Positions 54,196 to 63,885 of a DNA stretch of 64,000 nt are shown here, one piece after another. The position numbers were made by a program, and so were the translations under genes. This DNA comes from Arthrobacter horti. GTDB taxonomy: Bacteria; Actinomycetota; Actinomycetes; Actinomycetales; Micrococcaceae. Below the pieces are notes generated by a model, which was given only the letters and a program-made list of their open reading frames with translations, ran no database searches and was not told where the DNA came from. Position 1 is the first letter of the stretch. Each line of letters begins with the position of its first letter. The stretch is from positions 45,044 through 109,043 of the forward strand of contig NZ_JAVALS010000010.1 of assembly GCF_030731045.1 (NCBI RefSeq), in the 5' to 3' direction.

Positions 54196-54477
54196 TCAGC
54201 TTTCCTTGGGGCCGGAACCGCCGAACACCCAGCCGACACCCACGCCGAAGAGGAGGTCCAGCAGGGTGACGATCAGCATCACGATGGCCACGAACACCAG
54301 GACGACAATCGTGTAGTTGATCAGTTCCGAACGGGTCGGAGTGACAACCTTCTTGAGCTCGCCGATCATCTGACGGAAGAACAGGGCGATCCTGGCGAAG
54401 AAGCCGGCCTTCTTGTTCTTCTTGCCGCTGCTCTTGGCAGGGCGGCCCTGAGCGTTGCTGGCGGCCGTTTCGGTCAC
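54196..54477 (-). CDS. secE: Preprotein translocase subunit SecE
   Basis: Single-helix Sec subunit of about 93 residues from a GTG (MTETAASNAQ) preceded by GAGG. An ATG six codons upstream and a TTG further up are alternatives with weaker ribosome sites. The amphipathic helix FFRQMIGELKKVVTPTRSEL and one membrane helix define the family. It lies between tRNA-Trp and nusG. Confidence 0.93.
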   Translation of the reverse strand: MTETAASNAQGRPAKSSGKKNKKAGFFARIALFFRQMIGELKKVVTPTRSELINYTIVVLVFVAIVMLIVTLLDLLFGVGVGWVFGGSGPKES

Positions 54478-54609
54478 TGTTACCTCGCTCTTCATTGCCG
54501 TACTCGTCTGATCGACCAACGCTCTGCGAAATCACGCGGCGCCGCCTATGACGAGCCTTTCGTGCTGGTGCTCTGGTCCTCTCGGCTGATGCCTGGAGCT
54601 AACCATGCG

Positions 54610-54682
54610 CAGGGCAGACAGGACTCGAACCTGCAACCTGCGGTTTTGGAGACCGCTGCGCTACCAATTGCGCCACTACCCT
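54610..54682 (-). tRNA. trnW: tRNA-Trp (anticodon CCA)
   Basis: The minus strand folds into a full cloverleaf: acceptor AGGGTAG with CTGCCCT, T arm with GGTTCGAGTCC and an anticodon loop with CTCCAAA. The discriminator is G. CCA is not encoded directly after it. Position just before secE matches many bacteria. Confidence 0.95.
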
Positions 54683-54723
54683 ATGGAGATGGATGCCTTG
54701 CGGCGTTCCAACACCGAGGTACA

Positions 54724-54752
54724 ACTATACGCAAGATGTGGGCAAACGTCTA
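54724..54752 (-). promoter_or_regulatory. Candidate tRNA-Trp promoter, TAGACG-N17-TATAGT
   Basis: A strong -10 (TATAGT) with a 17-base spacer to TAGACG lies about 40 bases before the tRNA. It may also feed secE-nusG, since no terminator is seen between them. Confidence 0.6.
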
Positions 54753-54865
54753 AGCGAGGTTCATCAGCGCCCTCCGGCTGTGCCTTGATGACGGCCTCCG
54801 CCTAAACTGTGAAGTGCCGGATTGCCCCCGGATCACGCTGAAAATTCACGCGAAGGACACGCCCC

Positions 54866-56086
54866 ATGCCCTCTTCACGCATCTCCCGACGCATCTCCTC
54901 CATCGCCGAGTCCGCCACCCTGGCGGTCGACGCCAAGGCCAAGGCCCTCAAGGCCGCGGGCCGTCCGGTGATCGGTTTCGGCGCGGGCGAGCCGGATTTC
55001 CCCACTCCGGGTTACATCGTGGAGGCCGCCATTGAGGCGGCGAAGAACCCCAAATACCACCGGTACTCCCCGGCCGGCGGTCTTCCCGAGCTCAAGCAGG
55101 CCATCGCGGAGAAGACATTCCGTGATTCCGGCTACCGGGTGGACGCCTCCCAGGTCCTGGTGACCAACGGCGGCAAGCAGGCCGTGTACAACACCTTCGC
55201 CACGCTGCTGGATCCGGGTGACGAGGTCATCATCCCCACCCCGTTCTGGACCACCTACCCCGAGTCCATCCGTCTGGCCGGCGGCGTGCCCGTGGAGGTA
55301 TTCGCCGGGCCGGAACAGGGCTACCTGGTGACGGTGGAGCAGCTCGAGGCCGCCCTCACCGAGAACACCAAGATCCTCCTCTTCGTCTCCCCGTCCAACC
55401 CGACGGGCGCCGTCTACTCCCCCGAGCAGGTCAAGGAGATCGGCGACTGGGCCGCCTCCAAGGGCCTCTGGGTGGTCACCGATGAGATCTACGAGCACCT
55501 CACCTACGACGGCGTGCCGTTCACCTCCATCGCCGCCGCCTCCCCGGAGCTGGGCGACAAGGTGGTCATCCTCAACGGCGTGGCCAAGACCTACGCCATG
55601 ACCGGCTGGCGCGTGGGATGGATGATCGGCCCGGCCGACGTCATCAAGGCCGCCACCAACCTGCAGTCGCACGCCACCAGCAACGTCTCCAACATCATGC
55701 AGATCGCCGCCCTGGCCGCCGTCTCCGGGCCGCTGACCGCGGTGGATGAGATGAAGGTGGCGTTCGACCGCCGCCGTCGGGCCATCACGGACGGCCTGAA
55801 CGCGATCGCCGGCGTCGAGTGCCCGACGCCGAAGGGCGCCTTCTACGCCTACGCCGACGTGCGCGGGCTGCTGGGGAAGTCGTTCCCCACCGCTGACGGC
55901 GGCACGGCCACCCCGCAGACGAGCGCCGAGCTCGCCGCCCTGATCCTCGACGAGATCGAGGTGGCGATCGTCCCGGGCGAGGCCTTCGGCCCCTCCGGCT
56001 TCGTGCGCCTGTCCTACGCCCTGGGCGATGAAGACCTCGCGGAGGGCGTGCGCCGCCTCCAGGAGTTCCTGGGCAAGGCCGCCTGA
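54866..56086 (+). CDS. Pyridoxal phosphate-dependent aminotransferase (AspC-like, class I)
   Basis: Fold-type I aminotransferase of 406 residues, probably aspartate aminotransferase. It has [11 protein letters not shown] near residue 35, [10 protein letters not shown], the PLP-binding Lys in [15 protein letters not shown] and a C-terminal Arg in [16 protein letters not shown] site precedes the ATG. It is transcribed away from tRNA-Trp and closed by a strong hairpin. Confidence 0.93.
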   Translation: MPSSRISRRISSIAESATLAVDAKAKALKAAGRPVIGFGAGEPDFPTPGYIVEAAIEAAKNPKYHRYSPAGGLPELKQAIAEKTFRDSGYRVDASQVLVTNGGKQAVYNTFATLLDPGDEVIIPTPFWTTYPESIRLAGGVPVEVFAGPEQGYLVTVEQLEAALTENTKILLFVSPSNPTGAVYSPEQVKEIGDWAASKGLWVVTDEIYEHLTYDGVPFTSIAAASPELGDKVVILNGVAKTYAMTGWRVGWMIGPADVIKAATNLQSHATSNVSNIMQIAALAAVSGPLTAVDEMKVAFDRRRRAITDGLNAIAGVECPTPKGAFYAYADVRGLLGKSFPTADGGTATPQTSAELAALILDEIEVAIVPGEAFGPSGFVRLSYALGDEDLAEGVRRLQEFLGKAA

Positions 56087-56101
56087 CAGCCTGCGCGATG
56101 A

Positions 56102-56136
56102 CGGAAGGCGCCCTCCCGGTGGGAGGGCGCCTTCCG
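56102..56136. terminator. Convergent terminator between the aminotransferase and the ABC ATPase gene
   Basis: A perfect 16-bp stem (CGGAAGGCGCCCTCCC and complement) with a GGT loop lies between two converging stops. Confidence 0.8.
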
Positions 56137-56165
56137 CGTGTCCCGGCTCGTTCAGGCCGGGCCCG

Positions 56166-56852
56166 TCAGGACCGTGTGCGCGCTTCCTCCTCCAGGCGGC
56201 CCTGCTGGAGCCGGAACCGGCGCTCCGTCATGCGGGCCAGGCCGCGGTCGTGGGTCACCACCAGCACCGTGGTGCCCTGCTCGCGGGCCAGCGAGCTGAG
56301 CAGCGCGATGATGTGCTCACCGGTCTGCTCGTCCAGGTTCCCGGTGGGTTCGTCGGCCAGGATGAGTTTCGGCTCATTGGCCAGGGCGCGGGCGATGGCG
56401 ACGCGCTGCTGCTCGCCGCCGGAGAGCCGGTTGGCCTTGCGTCCGTGCTTCTCCGCATCCAGCTGGACGCGCTCCAGGAGGGCCTGCGCCCGAGCCTTCC
56501 GGGCGGCGCGGGACACCCCGGCGAACTCCATCGGCAGCATCACGTTCTCCAGGGCGCTGAGGTTGGGCACCAGGTTGAACTGCTGGAACACGAAGCCGAT
56601 GTCCTTGCGCCGGTAGGCGGTGCGGCCGGCGTCGGACAGCGATGCGAGGCTCACACCGTCCACCAGCACATCGCCGCCGCTGGGCTTGTCCAGGGCGCCC
56701 AGCAGGGACAGCAGGGTGCTCTTGCCGCTGCCGCTCTTGCCCACGATGGACGCGAAGGAGCCGGCCTCCAGCGTGAAACTGACCCCGTTGACGGGCTTGA
56801 TGGTCCGGTCTCCGGACGTGAACTGACGGACCAGGTCCTTGACCTCGATCAT
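56166..56852 (-). CDS. ABC transporter ATPase, MacB/LolD type
   Basis: Nucleotide-binding subunit of 228 residues for the adjacent FtsX-type permease. It has Walker A GKSGSGKST, signature RLSGGEQQRV, Walker B LILADEPTGNLD and the H-loop VVTHD. The ILADEPTGNLDEQT block is typical of the MacB/LolD group. Such pairs export peptides or lipoproteins, or use mechanical force to signal across the membrane. Confidence 0.94.
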   Translation of the reverse strand: MIEVKDLVRQFTSGDRTIKPVNGVSFTLEAGSFASIVGKSGSGKSTLLSLLGALDKPSGGDVLVDGVSLASLSDAGRTAYRRKDIGFVFQQFNLVPNLSALENVMLPMEFAGVSRAARKARAQALLERVQLDAEKHGRKANRLSGGEQQRVAIARALANEPKLILADEPTGNLDEQTGEHIIALLSSLAREQGTTVLVVTHDRGLARMTERRFRLQQGRLEEEARTRS

Positions 56853-56854
56853 GG

Positions 56855-58270
56855 CTACTCTCCTCGGAGAACTTCGATGGGACGGATACGCGCGGTCAGC
56901 AGGGCCGGGACCAGGGAACCGAGGACCGCCACGGCGAAGACCGCCGCCAGGCCAAGGCCCAGAACGCCCGGCGAGACGCTCGCGTTGACGGAGGACAGGA
57001 GCGCTCCGGCGCCGCCGAGGAAGCCGCCCCCTCCGGGGCCTCCACCGGGGAATCCACCGCCCGGACCACCGGCGCGGCCGGTGCTTGCGGACGAGGTGTT
57101 GGAGCTGACCAATGCCGCCGCGATGCCGTTGCTGGCGAACGCCGCGATCATCGCGCCCACCACGCTGCCCATGACCACGAGCACCAGGGACTCCAGCACG
57201 AACTGCAGCCCGATGGTCCGGTTCGGTGCGCCGATGGCCTTCAGGACGCCGATCTCCCGGCGGCGTTCGCGCACCAGCAGGATCATGATGAAGAGGATCA
57301 CCAGGCCGGCCGTGGCCAGGGAGGCGATGAACGCGATCAGGGAGATGTTCTGCACGCTCTTCAGGGAGCTCACGGCCGTCTCCAGACCGCGCGTCCCCTG
57401 GGTCACATCGGCCTTGCCGGAGCCGAGGGCCGTCTGCAGTGCGGTCCGCGTGGCGTCCACGTTCTCCATGCTGTTCACCGTGACCACCAGGCTGGACACC
57501 TCATCCGGGGTTCCCGCCACGGCCTGGGCCTGGGGCAGCGTCAGGTAGACGGCGTTGTTCCCGAACTCCGTGCCGGCGTCGAACAGGCCGGCCACCACGT
57601 AGGTGGTGCCGTCGATGGTGAAGGTGGAGCCGACCGTGAGGTTGTTCTTCTGGGCCAGCGTGGTGCCGAGGAGCGCCTTGGTGCTCTTGGCGGTGTAGTC
57701 GCCCAGTCCGGTGCCACTGGTGATGTTCAGGGCCTTGCCGCTGGAGTCGACCTCGGCGCCGGTCCCCGTGGCCGTGATGGGCAGCTGGAAGGTCCGGGTC
57801 TGGGCGGTCCCACCGTACTGGCTGGTCTGGCCGCCGGAGTTGTTGCGGTTGCCCAGCGTTCCTGCCGCCACGGCCGGCTGGAGGCTGGTGCTCACCGAGG
57901 TGCCCTGACCGCCGAATCCTCCCGGGCCGCCCGGAACCGCCGCCTGCCCGGTGGAAGACGACGACGCCGGGCTGAGGCGCAGCTGCTTGGTCGCCACCAC
58001 AGAGGTCACTTCAGGGACGGCCGCCGCGGTCTTGGCCGTGGCGGACGTCAGTGGTTCGCCGCCGCCGTCGAACCCCTGGCCTCCCGCCGGATTGACCGTC
58101 AGCACGGTGCCCACCGAGGCGTTCAGCTCCCCGACCTTGGACTCCACCGCCTGGTTGGACACCAGCATGGCGAGCGCCAGCCCGATCGCGACGGCCAGGA
58201 CGGCCACCACCGCCGTGGTTCTGATCCAATTGCGGAAGGCGTTGCCTATGCTCCGCGCCACTACATTCAC
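56855..58270 (-). CDS. FtsX/MacB-type ABC permease with glycine-rich insert
   Basis: Membrane partner of the downstream ATPase, about 471 residues from a GTG after GGGAG. One N-terminal helix is followed by a MacB_PCD extracytoplasmic domain of about 230 residues, then three helices near the C-terminus (FtsX domain, with RERRREIGVLKAIGA). The extracytoplasmic domain has Gly/Ser-rich stretches. Between the second and third C-terminal helices lies an unusual Gly/Pro-rich run (GGPGGGFPGGGPGGGGFLGG). Cargo unknown. Confidence 0.88.
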   Translation of the reverse strand: MNVVARSIGNAFRNWIRTTAVVAVLAVAIGLALAMLVSNQAVESKVGELNASVGTVLTVNPAGGQGFDGGGEPLTSATAKTAAAVPEVTSVVATKQLRLSPASSSSTGQAAVPGGPGGFGGQGTSVSTSLQPAVAAGTLGNRNNSGGQTSQYGGTAQTRTFQLPITATGTGAEVDSSGKALNITSGTGLGDYTAKSTKALLGTTLAQKNNLTVGSTFTIDGTTYVVAGLFDAGTEFGNNAVYLTLPQAQAVAGTPDEVSSLVVTVNSMENVDATRTALQTALGSGKADVTQGTRGLETAVSSLKSVQNISLIAFIASLATAGLVILFIMILLVRERRREIGVLKAIGAPNRTIGLQFVLESLVLVVMGSVVGAMIAAFASNGIAAALVSSNTSSASTGRAGGPGGGFPGGGPGGGGFLGGAGALLSSVNASVSPGVLGLGLAAVFAVAVLGSLVPALLTARIRPIEVLRGE

Positions 58271-58387
58271 GATTCTCCCCGGGGGCCGGATCCACCTGCT
58301 GCGGATCATTCGCCTTCAGCCTCCCGAGCGCTCCTGTGCCGCCGGACGGCCGGGGCTATGTGCGGGCTGTGACACGCTGTGAAGGTT

Positions 58388-59050
58388 TCAGAGCAGGCGG
58401 CGTTCGGCGGCCCAGCGGCTCAGTTCGTAGCGGTTGGAGAGCTGGAGCTTGCGCAGGACGGCGGAGACATGGGTCTCCACGGTCTTGATGGAGATGAAGA
58501 GCTCCTTCGCCACCTCCTTGTAGCTGTAGCCGCGGGCGATCAGGCGCATGACCTCCAGCTCCCGGCTGGAGAGCTTGTCCAGTTCATCGTCCGCGATGTC
58601 CTCCACGGCCGTGCCGAAGGCGTCCAGGACGAAGCCGGCCAGCCGCGGGGAGAACACCGCGTCACCTCCGGCCACCCGGTGCACGGCGGAGGAGATCTCC
58701 TCCCCCGAGATGCTCTTGGTGACGTAGCCTCGGGCGCCGGCCCGGATGACGGACACCACGTCCGACGCCGCGTCGGAGACGCTCAGGGCCAGGAACCTCA
58801 CCTGACCCAGCAGCGCGGCACAGCGGTTGATGACCTCCCGGCCGCCGCCTCCCAGGCCGCCGGGCAGATGCACGTCCAGCAGCACGACGTCGGGCATCTC
58901 CCGCGTGACGACCTCCACCGCCTCATCCACGGTGCCGGCCTCCCCCACCACGTCGATGCCGTCCTGCAGATCGGTCTTCAGGCCGGAGCGGAAGATGGCG
59001 TGGTCATCCACGATCACCACCCGCACCGGGGCACTCATGTTCTCCGTCAC
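58388..59050 (-). CDS. NarL/LuxR-type response regulator
   Basis: Partner of the PspC-kinase, 220 residues from a GTG that follows AGGAGA and overlaps the kinase stop by four bases. The receiver has VVIVDDHAIFRSGL, the phosphoacceptor Asp in VVLLDVHLP and Lys in YVTKS. The C-terminal helix-turn-helix is LSSRELEVMRLIARGYSYKEVAKELFISIKTVETHVS. Likely controls the divergent PspC operon or the nearby ABC genes. Confidence 0.94.
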   Translation of the reverse strand: MTENMSAPVRVVIVDDHAIFRSGLKTDLQDGIDVVGEAGTVDEAVEVVTREMPDVVLLDVHLPGGLGGGGREVINRCAALLGQVRFLALSVSDAASDVVSVIRAGARGYVTKSISGEEISSAVHRVAGGDAVFSPRLAGFVLDAFGTAVEDIADDELDKLSSRELEVMRLIARGYSYKEVAKELFISIKTVETHVSAVLRKLQLSNRYELSRWAAERRLL

Positions 59051-60384
59051 CGTGTCTCCTCCTTGGATTCGTCCCCGTCTCCCGGCTCCGCGCTGTCCTC
59101 CGCCGGCAGTCGCAGCCGCACCTCGGTGCCACCCGGACCGGTCATGATGGCCGCGGTCCCGCCGTGGCGTTTCATCCGGCCGATGATGGACTCCTTCACT
59201 CCCAGGCGATCGTCCGGGACGGCGTCGAGGTCGAAACCCGGGCCGCGGTCCTTCACGAACACCTCCGCGGCTCCGCCGGAACACTCGAGGTACACGGACA
59301 CCGGCCCACCTCCGTGCCGCGCCGCGTTGAGCATCGCCTCCCTGGCCGCCTGGACCAGGGCCTCATGCCGGCCCGTCATATCCGTGTCCCCCACACACAC
59401 CACGTCCAGCGGTGTGCCGTGGTTGTCCTCCACTTCCGCGGCCACGGCCCTGATCCGGTCCGCCAGCCGCCCGGCGTCGCGGCTGTGATCCCCGAAGAGC
59501 CACGTCCGCAGCTCCCGCTCCTGCGAGCGCGCCAGCCGGATGACGTCCTGTTCGGCGGAGGCCCGGCGCTGGATGAGCGCCAGCGTCTGGAGCACCGAAT
59601 CGTGCAGATGGGCAGCGATCTCGGCCCGCTCGGTCTCCCGGACACGAGCCGCACGCTCGGCCTCCAGGTCCTTCCAGAACTTCAGCCCCCACGGCAACAG
59701 GACCAGTGCCACGCCACCCAGGACCGCCACGGAAGCCAGGAGTGCCAGCCAGGTCTGCTGCCAGGAACCGGATCCGGACACCATCACCAGCACGCCCGCC
59801 ATCACCAGGGCCAGGCCGGCCAGGAGGCGGCCCCAGCCGCCCGCCTGACGGACCCGGGCCCGGTCCACCAGGCTGTCGCGCCGGGACTCGTCCAATTGCA
59901 TCCACGCGATCGCGGCGCCGCCCAGGATCGCAGCCACCGCGATCAGCGTCCCGAGCGGGACGTCGGCGCCCAGCTGACGGGCGATCAGCGTGGCCGCGAG
60001 CAGCAGCAGCCCGGCGCCGAGCAGGATCTCCTTGCCGAAGGGCGCGCGGAACGCCCGCACGGCGCCGGGGACGGCGGCACCCGGCCGGTCGGCGTCGTCC
60101 CCGTGGCCGTTCCCAGCCCCCGACGACGGGCCGCTCACTGCCGGTGCGATCACCGAGGCGGGGCGCGGGGCGCCTTTCGCCGTCTTCTCGTCGGCGGTGG
60201 GTACCAGGAGCCAGAGCCAGCCGTAGAACGCCACCCCCGCGCCGCCGGCGAAGGCGGCCAGGACCATCCCCGCGCGGATGTACCTGACCGGCCAGCCCAG
60301 GTGGGCGGCCAGGCCGCTGCACACGCCGGCGATCATGCGCTCGCCGCCACGGACCAGGGGCGGGCGCTGCACGGAGGAGTTCAT
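59047..60384 (-). CDS. PspC-domain sensor histidine kinase (NarL partner type)
   Basis: Membrane sensor of 445 residues; a TTG four codons upstream is an alternative start. Residues 10-70 are a PspC domain (RMIAGVCSGLAAHLGWPVRYIRAGMV). Four more membrane helices follow. The kinase part has the HisKA_3 phosphoacceptor in AAHLHDSVLQTLALIQ and an ATPase domain with EAMLNAARHGG and DRGPGFDLDAV. The PspC fusion suggests it senses envelope state or other PspC proteins. Confidence 0.93.
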   Translation of the reverse strand: MNSSVQRPPLVRGGERMIAGVCSGLAAHLGWPVRYIRAGMVLAAFAGGAGVAFYGWLWLLVPTADEKTAKGAPRPASVIAPAVSGPSSGAGNGHGDDADRPGAAVPGAVRAFRAPFGKEILLGAGLLLLAATLIARQLGADVPLGTLIAVAAILGGAAIAWMQLDESRRDSLVDRARVRQAGGWGRLLAGLALVMAGVLVMVSGSGSWQQTWLALLASVAVLGGVALVLLPWGLKFWKDLEAERAARVRETERAEIAAHLHDSVLQTLALIQRRASAEQDVIRLARSQERELRTWLFGDHSRDAGRLADRIRAVAAEVEDNHGTPLDVVCVGDTDMTGRHEALVQAAREAMLNAARHGGGPVSVYLECSGGAAEVFVKDRGPGFDLDAVPDDRLGVKESIIGRMKRHGGTAAIMTGPGGTEVRLRLPAEDSAEPGDGDESKEETR

Positions 60385-60509
60385 ATCGCTATCCAAACAC
60401 GGAACGGCCGGGCCAGGGGGCGTCCCGGACCGTTCCCAGGGGTGACTCAGGGATCGTTCAGGGGATCCCCCAGTAGAAGGCGCGGCCCCGGAAACGGGAG
60501 GATCGAAAC

Positions 60510-61955
60510 ATGAACACGGACAGCACTCACCCAGACGACCCGGGAAGGCCCACTCCCTCCAACGGAGACACGGCCCCCGGAGGATACGGGCCCGGTCAGG
60601 GCTCCGGCACCCCGGGCGCCGGCCGTCCCGGACAGCGTGACTTCTTCGACTGGATCCGGGACCAGGGCGTCGCCCGCGGCCAGGACCGCTGGATCGGAGG
60701 TGTGTGCAGCGGTCTGGCGCACCGCTTCAGCGTGGACCCGCTGATCGTCCGCGGCATCTTCTTCGTCCTGGCGGTCTTCGCCGGGATCGGGGTGTTGCTC
60801 TACGGCATCGCCTGGGCGCTCCTGCCCGAGCCTGACGGGCGCATCCACGCCCAAGAGGCCGGTGCCGGCCGATGGAGCGCGGGCATGACGGGAGCCGTCA
60901 TCACCACGGTCATCGGTCTGCCGGGACTGGGACGCGGCGTCTGGGGCTGGGGCTGGAACGGCTTCTCCGGCTTCCTCTGGGCTCTGTTCTGGGTGGCCGT
61001 GGTCGGCGTGATCATCTACGTGAGCGTCTACTACAGCCGCGGCGGGAACCACGGCGGCAAGCGCTGGCGCGACGGATGGCCCGGAGAGTCCGGAAGCCGG
61101 CACGGCACCGCGTACGCCGGCTACAGCGCCTCCACCACGGCCGGCAATGCACCCGTCACGGATCCTCCGACTGCTGATGCCTCCACCGTTCTCCCGGCAG
61201 ATCCGGGGACGGCCGCCTGGACGGTCGCAGACCTTCCGCCGGTCCCGCCGTCGGCCCAGGCACCGCGTCCGCCCCGCCAGCCCCGTCCCCCGAGGCCTCC
61301 GCGCCCGCCCCGGCCCTACCGACGCGGCCCCGGCAGCGCCGCCGTCGCCATCACCGTCGGTGTGGCCCTCCTGGTGGGCGGCGCGCTCAAGGCTCTCCAG
61401 TCCAGCGGAGCCGTCCAGCTCGGGAACTCCGCCGACGCCGTGATCTGGGCCGTGGCCGCCGGAGTGCTCGGTCTGGGGATCGTGGTGTCCGGGCTGCGCG
61501 GACGGACCTCCGGGTTCCTCGGATTCCTGGCCCTCGTGACGCTGGTCATCGGCGGCATCTTCAGTGCCGTCCAGCCTGGCGATCAGGCGAACTTCCAGAA
61601 CAAGGACTGGGCCCCCACCACCACGGCCGAGGCCCAGCAGGGGTTCGGCATGACGGCGGGCAAGGGACTCGTTGATCTGCGGGGCCTGAGCACCTCGGCG
61701 CCGTTGAGCTCCTCCGTGACCGTGCCCGTGAACGTCACGGCCAGTAATGTCACCCTGATCCTGCCGGACAACGTCCCCGTCCAGCTCACTTCGGATCTGA
61801 CCCTGACCGGCTTCCATGAGAACGGCACGGACAGCGGCGCCCTCACCAGGTCAACCACGGAGAACATCAACTCCGGCAAGCCCGGGCAGCCCCTCATCAT
61901 CCAGCTGCACGGAACGTTCAGCAACATCGTCATCCAGGAAGGAAGCCTCCGATGA
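60510..61955 (+). CDS. PspC-domain membrane protein with LiaF-like C-terminal domain
   Basis: 481 residues, divergent from the kinase gene. Pro/Gly-rich start, then a PspC domain (DRWIGGVCSGLAHRFSVDPLIVRGIFF) near residues 55-110, a helix, a long Pro/Arg linker (PPRQPRPPRPPRPPRPYRR), further helices and a C-terminal beta-rich region. That region (ASNVTLILPDNVPVQL, then LIIQLHGTFSNIVIQEG) resembles the LiaF C-terminal toastrack fold. LiaF-like proteins inhibit LiaS-type kinases, so this may be the kinase's negative partner. Confidence 0.85.
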   Translation: MNTDSTHPDDPGRPTPSNGDTAPGGYGPGQGSGTPGAGRPGQRDFFDWIRDQGVARGQDRWIGGVCSGLAHRFSVDPLIVRGIFFVLAVFAGIGVLLYGIAWALLPEPDGRIHAQEAGAGRWSAGMTGAVITTVIGLPGLGRGVWGWGWNGFSGFLWALFWVAVVGVIIYVSVYYSRGGNHGGKRWRDGWPGESGSRHGTAYAGYSASTTAGNAPVTDPPTADASTVLPADPGTAAWTVADLPPVPPSAQAPRPPRQPRPPRPPRPPRPYRRGPGSAAVAITVGVALLVGGALKALQSSGAVQLGNSADAVIWAVAAGVLGLGIVVSGLRGRTSGFLGFLALVTLVIGGIFSAVQPGDQANFQNKDWAPTTTAEAQQGFGMTAGKGLVDLRGLSTSAPLSSSVTVPVNVTASNVTLILPDNVPVQLTSDLTLTGFHENGTDSGALTRSTTENINSGKPGQPLIIQLHGTFSNIVIQEGSLR

Positions 61956-62380
61956 GCACCCACGATCCGCGGCCGGAGGACGAGCAGGAGAACACGGCCG
62001 CCTACGAACTTCCACTGCAGCCGCCCACCCTCGCCCTGGGACCGCTGGAGCCGGAGCCGCGCCCCGGCGCCCAGCCCGGGCCCCAGCCCGCACCGCACCT
62101 GGAGCTCCCCACTCCGCCGCACGCGCCGTCGTCGTGGTCCTACACCCCGCCGCCCGAGCACCGCGGCCCCCGCGTGGGCACCGTGGTGTGGGGCCTGCTG
62201 CTCATGGCGCTGGCGACGCTCCTGGTGATCTCGCGGATGGGCCTGGTGGTCCTGGACGGCGGCGAGGTCCTGATCTGGCTCATGCTGGGCACGGGCGCCG
62301 CACTGCTCGTGGGCGGGCTGGTCTCCGCGGCCGGCCGGAAGAACCGCGACGGCCGCGACGGCGTGACAAAGCAGAACTGA
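61952..62380 (+). CDS. Small membrane protein of the PspC operon
   Basis: 142 residues, overlapping the upstream gene by four bases. A Pro/Glu-rich cytoplasmic start of about 75 residues precedes two membrane helices (VVWGLLLMALATLLVISRMG and a second after a short loop) and a basic tail. I do not recognise the family. Its tight linkage suggests it belongs to the same envelope-stress complex. Confidence 0.75.
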   Translation: MSTHDPRPEDEQENTAAYELPLQPPTLALGPLEPEPRPGAQPGPQPAPHLELPTPPHAPSSWSYTPPPEHRGPRVGTVVWGLLLMALATLLVISRMGLVVLDGGEVLIWLMLGTGAALLVGGLVSAAGRKNRDGRDGVTKQN

Positions 62381-62398
62381 GACGGGAGGCTAGAGGAC

Positions 62399-62653
62399 AT
62401 GGACAAGTTTTTCAGCGTGATCAGGAGCATCGGCGTCCGTCGAGGACCGGAGCGGTGGCTGGGAGGAGTCTGCGGAGGCCTCGCCGCGAAGTTCGGGGTG
62501 GATGTGGCGTGGGTGAGGCTCGGATACCTCCTCTTCTGCCTGCTGACCGGCCCGGCACTGGTGGTCTACGTGACCCTGTGGCTGCTGCTCCCGGACAGCA
62601 AGGACGACCGCATCATCCTTCAAGGATTCCTGCAGAACCGCGGCGCCAAGTAG
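62399..62653 (+). CDS. Minimal PspC-domain protein
   Basis: 84 residues, almost only a PspC domain: RWLGGVCGGLAAKFGVDVAWVRLGYLLF followed by a second hydrophobic stretch and LPDSKDDRII. It lies 18 bases after the small membrane protein gene with an AGGCTAGAGG stretch before the ATG. It may dock on the kinase's PspC domain. Confidence 0.9.
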   Translation: MDKFFSVIRSIGVRRGPERWLGGVCGGLAAKFGVDVAWVRLGYLLFCLLTGPALVVYVTLWLLLPDSKDDRIILQGFLQNRGAK

Positions 62654-62689
62654 GCGAAACCGCACCTCGGACACCCGGCTCATCCGGCC

Positions 62690-62720
62690 AACGGCCCCCG
62701 TCACAGTGACGGGGGCCGTT
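62690..62720 (+). terminator. Terminator of the PspC operon
   Basis: A perfect 15-bp stem (AACGGCCCCCGTCAC and complement) with a one-base centre lies about 35 bases after the last PspC gene. A short GTC tail follows. Confidence 0.75.
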
Positions 62721-62809
62721 GTCATCCACGTCACATCGGATCGTAGAATCGTCCTGGGCTCAATGGGGCGCTCTTCCAAGAATCGAAACGGACGAAGGGC
62801 GAACGACCC

Positions 62810-63835
<1,026 letters not shown>

Positions 63836-63885
63836 GCACCGTCCCTCGCGAGAGTGCAGCTGATGCCGCTAAAACCTGGGCGGTT

